Part shown: positions 22,191-31,099 of the stretch, piece after piece
How positions within the stretch are numbered: the stretch's first letter is position 1
How the letters are laid out: the number at the start of each line of letters is the position of its first letter
DNA from: Eopsaltria australis
Lineage: Eukaryota; Chordata; Aves; Passeriformes; Petroicidae
Direction of reading: 5' to 3'
Assembly (NCBI GenBank): GCA_034509425.1
Contig: JAVTVJ010011652.1
Location: forward strand, 3,053,001 to 3,117,000
DNA length: 64,000 bases
Program-made: the position numbers and the translations under genes
The notes under the pieces: model-generated
The model's database searches: none
The model's input: only the letters and a program-made list of their open reading frames with translations
What the model was told of the DNA's origin: nothing

Positions 22191-23654
22191 TTACACCACT
22201 GTAGGCACCATTACACTTTAGCAGTGCCTTGGGCACTCACCCACACCATGGGTTCCTGGCCATAACAGGCGTGGGGAGCCTCCTGGTGACAATCATGGCT
22301 TTACTTCCCATCCATCAGGACCGTCCTAAACACCAAAGCCCTGAAGAACCAGGGTGGGAGTGAGGACAGGGAGGCAGGCTGGGTTTCTTTAGGCATCCTT
22401 GCAGCTGCTCTTGCAAGCCATGAGCTCAGCTTCAGGTCTCTGGTGACTGTGGTGTCAAAGGCTGAAACCTCCCCAGTGGCTTCTCTTCCTGTGGAACCAA
22501 ATATAAATCAGTGCTGGAGGAAGTGCTGCTTGCAGAGAGAGACAGAGAGGGAGAGAGGGGAAGCAAGAGCCAACAGATGATTTGCTGCTCTGCTCATCCT
22601 AAATCCCTGGTATTTAACTCACAGGAAAGCAGCAGGAAATTTTACTAGTTTGAAGGAAAAGGGGATGAACAATAGTAGGTCAGATGAATCCTGATGACAG
22701 CTCCTCTATACTGCCAAAATGGGAAAGTAGGGTTCACCAGAGCAGTTCCTCCACTAAATGTGATTAAGTCACTACTGCTGGAGACAATAAATCTAAGACA
22801 AACCATTCTCAGGTCTACAGGGAGCAAATGGCCCTTCTAATTTACAGAAGCCACGACATGTGGTCATAGCTGGAAGTGGACTGCTGCTCAGCCCCTTGGC
22901 TGTCTCTGCCTGAGATCTGGTGCCACAAGCTTTGCAATACCACCTTCTAGAGCTGGAATGTCTGCTGCCAGCTGGAAATACCCATGAGCAGCACATGGAT
23001 TGTGTGGGTGCTCCAGCTTCCCATGGTTCAGCAGAACTGTGGGTTCTTGCAGTCAGGGGATGCAACAGCCAGGTTAGCCCAGAGTTGTTTTACCATGGTA
23101 TTCCCCTTTTCTCCAGCCCCACAGGACCCCTCACCATAGTTCTGCTTTTGCTCTGATATTGTCCTGTTCTGGATCTAAATAGTTTCATTTTATGCTGGCT
23201 GCTGGCATAAAAGAGAGGATTTTCTTCCCTTTCCTCTGCCCCAAATTTGGTGGCTGTATGGAGGCGCAGGTTTGCAGATGTACAAATTGCTGAGAGGATA
23301 ACTCTAAAGCAGAGCTTTTGTTATTGGTCATGTTACACGTATGAAAATACGTATTGCCTTTTCCACTGATGATATCTTAGTGCTCCATCGTGCTCCATCA
23401 TCATCACATGTGTTTTCTACAACTCTCCCTGATTATAAATCACCCTAAAAATCCCTCACCAGGAACACTGCTTTGCATGCTGCCCCTGTTCAAAGCAGAC
23501 CTTTGATCTGTCATTGTGCAATTTGGTCTGAGATCCAAAAAGGTCCCCAAATGTCCCATTCAGGCTGTGGGTACACTTACAGCAGGGAAGGAAGCCAAAG
23601 AATTGCATCACTTTACATGTGCCAGTAAATGATATCTCAGGCAGTGAGAGTGCA
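22191..23654. other. non-coding DNA, nothing recognised
   Basis: Mixed composition, with a purine-rich patch at 22537-22568 and a 10-bp tandem duplication (GTGCTCCATC twice) at about 23381-23400. No gene recognised. Confidence 0.45.
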
Positions 23655-23715
23655 CGTTAGTTTCATAAATAATAATAATATTTCACACTTTTATAGTTCT
23701 GCACCTCCATTAAAA
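23655..23715 (+). repeat. (AAT)n stretch, possible SINE remnant
   Basis: AAATAATAATAATATTTCAC followed by 'acttttatagttctgcacctccatt' resembles 'aataataataatatttagcacttatatagcgcctttcatc' of old amniote SINEs. The AAT triplet run is certain; the family assignment is not. Confidence 0.35.
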
Positions 23716-25033
23716 CCATCCAGGTAGACTTTGCTCAGAAAAAGTCCTCTCTTCCTCCTTCCTGTTCCTTCCTCACATTTTGAAATTGTTGTTAGTTTGA
23801 GGCAAAATATCTGTATTTTAATCCCCCAAAAAGCATCAGGTCTTTCTAATCCTCCTCACAGAGGGGGGTGTGATGCACCAGGGGGGATGGTAATGCGACA
23901 TCAGCAGTGGTGGAAGCCCAGAATCTCCTCTCAAGTCAGGGTGAACAGGGACGGGTCAGAAAAATGCATTTTCCTGTAGAACAGGAGCTGCTCAGGGGCA
24001 GAGAAGGGGGGAAGTTGGATTCCTTCCTGTGGACTTCCAGCCCTGAGGAAGAGCTGCCCCAGCAGAAGGGGCCTTGAAGGAGGGGAGCCCCTCGGGTGTT
24101 TGTCCCAGCTGGGAAGTAAATGGGGCACACACATGGAGATGTGCTGTTTCCAGCAGTGGGGTAGGAATCAGTGGTGTAACCGAGGGTTGCCTTCCCATCA
24201 TTTGACGTGAAAATTACTCCCAGATGTTGCAGGGCAACCTCCTAAATATACCAAAATGTACTCTCCCAAAACAGAAGAAGAAAACAAAATAAATGGTATT
24301 CCAACCAGTCAGCAAGCAGTCTTCTGCCTCTCCAGTGGTCTGCAAAATTGGCCTTTTTAAAATCCTGATGGGACCTTCTGAGTTCGGTACCTGAAGAGGC
24401 AGAAACAGAAGAAATCCTAAGTTTACTTCTTATTCACTCTCAGATAGGAAGACAGACATGAGAATTCAGCCTAATGTGAATAACTTTATCCATTCTTGAT
24501 ATTTCCCATCATCTACAAAAGCAGTTTCTTTTGCTGGTTGTTGTTTTGTATATTTTTCCAAACAATACCCTTTAGCAACAAGACCTCCTTTTTTTTTAAT
24601 GCATTTCCAGAGGGACTTGAGTCCAGATCACACACACACAAGGCAAGTTTCCAGCATTCTTATTCCTCCACTGGAAGAAATAACCAGAGCCAGCATCTCT
24701 GAACCATTTCCCAAACGGTTCTGTTCTGACTTCAGCGACAGCAGTGCACTGTTTCTAATCCATTACAGGAATTTATCACAGTACGTGTCAATTTGTTTCT
24801 CTTCTTGCCTCTTCTCACTTTAAAATGACATCAGGAAAGAAACTTTACAGCAGGGCTGCTGCAATCCAAGTTTTAGCGACAGAGCACTTAACTGGATCCT
24901 AACCGTGCACATTAAGTTTTAAGGGCATATACTAAACAGATCAGGTTTTACTGTAGTCTAGAATTTCCTTTGTTTCCTTTTCAGTGGTGATCTGTGTTAC
25001 AGTTTGCAATACTAGCAAAGAAGCATCTGGGTT
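23716..25033. other. non-coding DNA, nothing recognised
   Basis: Short overlapping open frames on both strands at 23930-24200 and 24500-24820, with no domains. No repeat family seen. Confidence 0.45.
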
Positions 25034-25320
25034 TCCTATTTCTTTTTTCTTTTTGTTCTTTTTCTTTTCCTTTTCCTTTTTCATTTTCCTTTTCCTTTTT
25101 CTTTTCCTTTTTCTTTTTCTTTTTCTTTTTCTTTTTCTTTTTCTTTTTCTTTTTCTTTTTCTTTTTCTTTTTCTTTTTCTTTTTCTTTTTCTTTTTCTTT
25201 TCCTTTTTCTTTTTCTTTTTCTTTTTCTTTTTCTTTTTCTTTTTCTTTTTCTTTTTCTTTTTCTTTTTCTTTTTCTTTTTCTTTTTCTTTTTCTTTTCCT
25301 TTTTCTTTTTCTTTTTCTTT
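25034..25320 (+). repeat. (CTTTTT)n hexanucleotide array with 96-bp super-period
   Basis: The array is almost pure pyrimidine on this strand. From about 25101 to 25320 it is a strict 6-bp CTTTTT repeat. A variant unit, CTTTTC, appears at 25101-25106, 25197-25202 and 25293-25298. The spacing is exactly 96 bp, or 16 hexamers, both times. The left flank is less regular (CCTTTT and CATTTT units). The F-L-F-L frames are repeat translations, not proteins. Confidence 0.95.
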
Positions 25321-25650
25321 AGCAGCTTGTCCTAAATAGATACTTTAGAGCACCATAATAGGGGGCATCCATGTAATACAATAGGATGATCCCATTTGGC
25401 AATGGTCCTAATCTGACACAGAGAAGAGACAAATCTATTACTGAAAAAATCTAAAATACACACCTGTATGCTTTTAGGATCAAATCCTTCTCTGACAAGT
25501 TACTATCTTCTTTATGTGCTGGAGTAGGGATTTAAAAAAAAAAAAAATCTCTGTCCTGGGTATATTTTCTCTGCCTGAATAGCCAGTAGTTAAAAATCAC
25601 ATTAATGAAAGAAAATGCTGGGGAAAACTGCATCATTGCAGGATTCTGAA
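25321..25650. other. non-coding DNA, nothing recognised
   Basis: AT-rich, with a 13-base A-run around 25534-25546. Confidence 0.45.
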
Positions 25651-25763
25651 GGGCCCAATCCTACATCACTTATTTTTATGAGTCATTGAGTGAACCGAAG
25701 CTGAAAGGATAAATCAAATGTGTGAGGATTAGTGCATGAGTAAAGAGTTCAGGATCAGGACCC
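25651..25763. mobile_element. palindromic MITE-like ancient repeat
   Basis: GGGCCCAATCCT at the left end is matched by AGGATCAGGACCC at the right, giving imperfect terminal inverted repeats about 113 bp apart. The interior words 'cacttatttttatgagtcattgag' and 'gtgcatgagtaaag' fit an old palindromic amniote repeat built on 'gggcccaatcctgc..actcatgtgagt..gcaggatcgggccc'. No coding capacity. The superfamily is not determined. Confidence 0.5.
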
Positions 25764-27030
25764 TAACTCTCAGCCTCATAAATTTCCTACTGGAGACGAT
25801 TCAATGTTATTCATTCAGCTTTTAAAGAGGGAGTTGGGAGGCAGTTGTGTCCTTTTTCTTTTTAATTAGATTTCATTTATTTAGATTGGTATGGAGATGG
25901 TCAACCACAATAGGGGACCAAAAGCAGAGAGCAGGACAATTCCTAGAAGCCTGTAACAATCAGCATGGGATCATGTTAAGTGCTGGGCACTCCATTTCCA
26001 TGACACATCGTTTGATTTCCTCAGAGACGAAATAAAAATGGACATGACTGAAGTTTATGAAGGGAGATATCTCAGTGCAAATGGGAACATTAAGACATCC
26101 CCAAACCAACAGCCATAAAGGGCCAAAGAATGAAGGAGAGAAAGAGATTCAGCTTCAAATGCATTCCCCAGAGTAATTACTGGAGAAACTGGGGGGTGGG
26201 GGGCAGAATTGGGGGTGGCCTTTGAATGGGATGAAAACCACGAGCATTACAAAAAGAAAAGGAGAAAAGGGGGGCTGTGGGCAAACAGGATGGAGGAAGA
26301 GAGCATGAGTGGCAGATGTCACTGATTTCATTCCATTGCCTTAACTTACTGCTTGAAAAAACTCCTCATGTGTGACCTGAAAAGAGAGAGAAACAAAATG
26401 AAAACAGGCATCAACAAAGCACTCGCTGTACGATTTCAAAAAAATGTAAATTAATGACTGGCAGTAAGAATCTCCAAAGGAAACAACATCCCAGTTTAAG
26501 CATTGCCATCAACAAAAGCTCAACAGCATATGGTAATGTTAACTTTAATATGAAAAGATAATAACAATCTTTAAAAAGTGACTTGAGAAAAATCCTTGCT
26601 AGGTGCTCATCCTTTTCAACTTGCCTAAAAAGAAAAGATGTTGGAAGGTTTTATGTTTTTCTTTTTTTTTCCCTCTTTCCCTAAACTGTTCACATTGTAT
26701 AGTTAAATGAGGTTGAGATTAGTACAAATTTTAAATAAAAGTGCTTAGGATCTCTGACTAACAAGGCAGAAAACCAGATTTGTAACAGATAATTACATCT
26801 AAACTTATTTAAATCTAGGTCTATTGATTGAAGTAAGTTCTTCAGAGCAGATTCAAGGTAACATTCCCTCCCCTACCCTTTTTCTAAAAGTGTAGTTGTT
26901 GTTGTTGCATGGTTGAAAAATGAGCATCCTCTCATGGCCCATCCTGTGCACTTCCAGCTGTTGGCTGCAGCCTTGCTCAGCACCCTTCCCTCCTTCAGAG
27001 GCCACACGTTAGTGATTGCATCTGTGATAT
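25764..27030. other. non-coding DNA; possible regulatory block at 26340-26600
   Basis: A G-rich stretch at 26191-26215 has three G-tracts. The part around 26400-26560 (GCACTCGCTGTACGATTTC, GTAAATTAATGACTGG) is non-repetitive and enhancer-like. No gene recognised. Confidence 0.3.
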
Positions 27031-27290
27031 GTTAAACTCATGCACATTGCATGCTAAAATGTTTTTTGCTCATGCCATTACTTTGTGGGTTTATGCAAAT
27101 TTCTGTCTTTCCAGGCACAACCTTCCCCTTTTGTGTTTGAAAATCTCTCCTCTGCCCTATGCTGTAATCAAACAGAAGGAAATTACTTTATTCAGGTCAC
27201 CTTATGAAGGCCTGAGAATGCTGTTTACTCACATGAAAGATATAACTTCAGTTTGGACTTATATGAAAATGGGCAATTGATATCATTATG
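27031..27290. promoter_or_regulatory. candidate element with POU octamer
   Basis: A non-repetitive block with ATGCAAAT at 27093-27100 (in GGGTTTATGCAAATTTC), TGTAATCAAAC and TTCAGGTCACC. The octamer is the POU-factor consensus. The function is inferred. Confidence 0.28.
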
Positions 27291-27675
27291 GTGCCCAGGA
27301 GCAGATGCAGCCTCACATACCACTTCTGACCCCTGAAGAATAACACTTCTTAACATGCCTACAATGGGCCAAAGTGACTAATTTTAAAGGTGAATATTTA
27401 AACCAACAACACCTCCACCCAAACGTGCATTACAGTGGTGTTTTAACCCATGATCCCACAGTGAGGGCTTGGAGATATCATTTTGCAATAAAGAGGTATT
27501 TCATGGTCAATTGGCTTTATCCAAAAATAATAGGAAAAGAAGCTTGCAGGGGGAAAACCAACCTAGCTTGGCACAAAATGCTAGCACTACTGGATGTGAG
27601 TAGAGAAGAGTTTAAAAGACTCTTGTGCGCTTAGCCGTGCGCTGAAAGAATCACACACAAACAACAGCCACCACA
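27291..27675. other. non-coding DNA just beyond a minus-strand poly(A) site
   Basis: No repeat or gene recognised. At its right end (about 27640-27675), the minus strand reads TGGCTGTTGTTTGTGTGTG, the GT-rich downstream element of the adjacent poly(A) signal. Confidence 0.4.
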
Positions 27676-27701
27676 TGAATGCATCCATTATATCCTTTAT
27701 T
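27676..27701 (-). terminator. poly(A) signal and cleavage region (minus strand)
   Basis: On the minus strand AATAAA (plus 27696-27701) is followed by GGATATAATGGATGCATTCA, a suitable cleavage distance. A GT-rich downstream element (TGGCTGTTGTTTGTGTGTG) comes next. All three parts are in the right order and spacing, so this is the best transcript 3'-end signature in the window. Whether it is used is unknown. Confidence 0.45.
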
Positions 27702-28181
27702 GAAGATCACAACAATAGTAGCACTTCATTGAAGAAAAGATGATTCCTCTATTATAGACAGGCCCCTCAGATCGCCGAGCTCAGCGTACAACTGCAAGAT
27801 GTACAGTTCTCTCTGCATTTTCATGTCATTGCCAAAACACACAAAGTAGATTCTCAAATGCCTGGGGCTAAATTACAGCCCCTACGAACCACGCTGGAAG
27901 TTTGAGAGCCCAGAAAAAGTTCTGAGGGTTTTCTCTCTCTCTCTTCATGAGAGAAGCCAAAGCTCGTGGGTACAGTGTTTGTCATGTGAAACAAGGCTAT
28001 TTTATATCATTTGGGGTTGTTTTATTAATGGTGCTGAAAAATTGTTCACTTCGTTTCACTTTTGTCTCCTTTTGAACGTAGCGGGATGAAGGTAGAGTGT
28101 TTTTAACACATCCAAGATAAGAAAGAAATAGACCCTTTTGTCTCTAGAGCTGTATGCCATCACTATTAAAAATCTTTCATC
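27702..28181 (-). promoter_or_regulatory. conserved-looking block, candidate 3' UTR or terminal exon
   Basis: This CpG-retaining, non-repetitive sequence (GATCGCCGAGCTCAGCGTAC, CTACGAACCACGCTGG, GAACGTAGCGGG) lies immediately upstream, on the minus strand, of a well-formed poly(A) site. A second AATAAA occurs within it near 28020. A 44-codon minus-strand frame (27726-27861) starts after an acceptor-like TTTAGCCCCAG and stops about 25 nt before the main AATAAA. It encodes IYFVCFGNDMKMQREL...SSFLQ and matches nothing I know. It could be a 3' UTR, a short terminal exon, or a non-coding conserved element. Confidence 0.35.
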
Positions 28182-28388
28182 TCATCTCAGACAACAAGCA
28201 GAGAGCATGACAAAAAGTAGAAGAGTCAACAGTAAAGAGTGTGTGGCAGGGGGTGTAGGCTGACAGGTAGAGAGAGGCACTTCTTTGCCTCGAGTTTCAT
28301 TCTGGAAGAGTTGGCCAGGGCAAAATCTGTTCTTCTTGGGCTTGTCCTTCTTGTTCGCCTTGTTCTTGTCATGCTTTGTACGGGACAA
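28182..28388 (-). CDS. unrecognised lysine-rich open frame (candidate terminal exon)
   Basis: On the minus strand the frame reads RTKHDKNKANKKDKPKKN, then RFCPGQLFQNETRGKEV, then ends in a hydrophobic C-terminus (THSLLLTLLLFVMLSACCLR). The basic stretch uses almost only G/C-ending codons (AAG, AAC, GAC). A C-terminal hydrophobic tail can be a GPI-anchor signal or a membrane segment. There is no ATG start; an in-frame stop lies only nine codons upstream, so it would have to be the end of a spliced protein. A strong acceptor-like site (pyrimidine tract then GTGCAG) sits about 20 bp upstream but feeds other frames. A degenerate CTT/GTT simple repeat could explain the lysine run. Confidence 0.15.
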   Translation of the reverse strand: MSRTKHDKNKANKKDKPKKNRFCPGQLFQNETRGKEVPLSTCQPTPPATHSLLLTLLLFVMLSACCLR

Positions 28389-29109
28389 ATATCAGAAACC
28401 TGCACTCAAATGTCACTCCCAAGCAGGAGAGGAGAGCTGCCCTGGTGATGGAGGGATCTTGTACTGCCCTGACATCATCATTGTCCTATAAAACTGGAGC
28501 TCCTGGGGCCCAGCAGGATGTTGTCAACATCAGGGGTGAAGGAGAGCCAAGGAGGGACACTGTGGACCTAGGAGGGACATCAGGGACCAAGAGGGGAACA
28601 TCACAACAGGTACTGCAGTTGGTGACTGCAAAGGAATGCTCCGGTGCTACCACAACAGCAAAATGGCCTGGCCACCTCTTGTCACTAGATGGTTTTGTCC
28701 CCTGACAGCTGACACGTGCCATCAGTTGCCACCTGTGGGAGATGGCACCGAGTGTCAGCAGAGACAATCTGACATTTCAGCATCCCCACCACCTATCCCC
28801 ACTCTGGAGCAGCTCCAGGAAGAGCGCTCTGTGTAACAGGATGAAAAGAGCTCCTCTCCATGTCAAGCAAAGGTACTTGTGGATCAAGTCTAAGTTCACC
28901 ACATTATCCTAAACCAACATATAAATGAAGCTTTAATGCATTTCCCTTTGACATTTCTGAAATAAATGCTTGGATATTTCATTTTGAAAGAAAATGTAAT
29001 TTGGAAATGGAATTAAATTTCCCTTTCGAGGGAACGAAAAACAACAGTAACAGCCAGAAAGGAACTGATTTCTTTCCTCAAACTGAAAGTACTTTTTCAT
29101 ATGGTTTGA
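28389..29109. other. non-coding DNA; possible element at 28921-29060
   Basis: The GC-richer part at 28440-28830 has no recognised repeat. The stretch at 28921-29060 is AT-rich and non-repetitive, with GAAGCTTTAATGCATTTCC and the quasi-palindromic AAATTTCCCTTTCGAGGGAAC. It may be regulatory. Confidence 0.3.
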
Positions 29110-29127
29110 TTTTTTTTTTTTTTTTTT
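29110..29127 (+). repeat. T homopolymer tract
   Basis: About 18 uninterrupted T. No retroposed gene is attached. Confidence 0.8.
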
Positions 29128-30748
29128 GTTCATTTTGGGGCTACAAGAAGGACAAATGTTTCTTTCAGTTAGCCTGAAACACTGTTCAAATCAGTCAATG
29201 ATTTTTTTAAAAGAGGAGCAAATGCACCCAGCCCTTGAGTGCAGGGCTCTGCTCAGAAGCCCTTAGAACCTGTCACCTGGTGTCATCAGTCCTATTTTTC
29301 TTCAAAGATTTGTGACTCATTCAGTGATTACAAGTCCAGTGGCATCAACTGTGGGTTTCAGGGGTGTTTGTTTGGCAGGGTGGAGCCCACAGATATTATA
29401 TACAAACCTAGAAATACCTACGAGATCTAATAGAGATATTCTACCAGAACTTCAAAGGATTGATTTATAGAACTCCTGCCTGCAACAGTAAAAAAATAAA
29501 TCAGTAAAGTATAATTTTTGGTAAAAGAAGTCAGAGCTGAGGAGGTTAATGGCAAGTAGAAAAGCTTGTAAAATCTTGGAGGTCCCTTCAGCAACTGTGA
29601 TTTATCTTTTGACTTTTTCTGTTTATCATCACATTTTGCCAAAAAAATAGTGTTTGCTGTTTCTAATATTTTTTTTAAATAACCTTGTTCCTTTCAGATT
29701 TCCCCGAGATAGCAGCACTAAACTCAACAGTGCTATTGAAAAACACACTGTGGCCTTGAAAATGTGTGTGATCAAGAGCAGCAAGGTTTCTTCTTCTTCC
29801 CTACATATGCCTTGGTCAAAACTTGGTGTCAGCTCCATGTTAACTTGCTTTCTAAATTGGGGGTGACATGCAAAAAAATCTGCTTGGAAAACTGCTGGCC
29901 TTTAAAGGAAACAGTGCATTATCCAGCTCAATGGGGTGAGACTGGTTTTAAATGTTGATCAACAGAACTGGTACAAAACAGATTTTTCAGCTCATTGAAC
30001 ATTTTGAACCTTTGTTCTAATTCTTCCTGTTGGCCATCATGTCAATTTATACTTTCACTTGACCAATTAGTTGAATATATTAATCTTGAATGGTTTATTG
30101 CTGTGTGAATTGGAGAAAACTTACATTTTGATCAGGTGATTTGAGTTTGTAATTAAAAACAAGAAAAAAATTTAGATTAAAAAAAAAACTGCAACAGGGA
30201 AAAAAAACCCAAGCATAACTTCGTAAGTTGTTGGCATCACCCCAAAATGCACTTTTAATTTAGTGGTTTTTACCATGAAGGATTTTGATGAAAAGCTGAA
30301 CAGAATTTCAAAAAGGAATGTGAACAGCAAGAAACTGTTAGCCCTAAGAGCTAGATTTTTCTCAGCAGGATCAGTTACTATTCTAAACAGTGTTTAGTCA
30401 TCAAATCAGTGTGAGGGGAGTGTTCATGATGCTGCCAAATAACCAATGCAAATTCAATGTGTCTGTCTTGTGTGGCAAATTAATAAGCATGTTTATTGTT
30501 CAGTTTTTAAACCAACTGTTAGGTCTGGCATCTTTAAAAACTAGCACTTATAGTCACAGTCAAATCAGCAGATCCCAAATGACTTAACTGGACGGTTCCA
30601 AAGTTCAAATTGGTTTCTGAGAAAGAAACATGCAAAATACTGGCACAGGGCTTTCTGAACACAAGAATTTTTGACATCTTGCAGTTGAAGTCTCTGAACT
30701 GTGACTTGGATTACCAACTCCCAGCACAAATCTTATCCTAATTCAATC
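29128..30748. other. AT-rich non-coding DNA
   Basis: Short open frames on both strands without domains. TTGGAGGTCCCTTCAGCAAC near 29574 faintly recalls a CR1 3' end, but this is too short to call. Confidence 0.4.
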
Positions 30749-31099
30749 TCAGAAAAGAATATTAAGACCAACTGGGTCCTCAACATGAGGTAAATTTTGA
30801 GAAAGGTCTCCCTGCATCAGTCTTTCACACTGCTGGTTGATGACTGTCTCAACAAAAAATTGGGCTGGGTTTAGAGTCTGAGCAGCCAGCAGTGCATGCA
30901 GGATCCTCACTGGGATTGTGGACCCATTTTTCCCATTGAAAAACCTTAGTTTTGATAGATGTCTTATCCCCTGCATCAGGGGCCATGAGAAGTTGTTCTC
31001 CATGTGGCTGAAGCCAGTGTGATGTGTGGGAGCTTCCTTATTACGTTTGGCATCTTTTATATAAGAAGAGAGGATACAAGAGGGCATATACTCACACAA
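30749..31099 (-). other. unexplained minus-strand open frame
   Basis: A 116-codon frame whose second half (VRILHALLAAQTLNPAQFF, then VETVINQQCERLMQGDLSQ) is less biased in composition than the usual chance frames here. I recognise no family, and no clean splice structure or partner exon was seen. It could be a remnant of a mobile element or a pseudogene, or chance. Confidence 0.15.

Noticed and set aside
24984..25335. Two overlapping 112-113-codon frames of F-L or F-only residues
   Set aside because: Both are translations of the CTTTTT hexamer array; no gene is implied.
29574..29600. Phrase TTGGAGGTCCCTTCAGCAAC as a CR1 3' end
   Set aside because: Too short, and the upstream sequence does not follow CR1.
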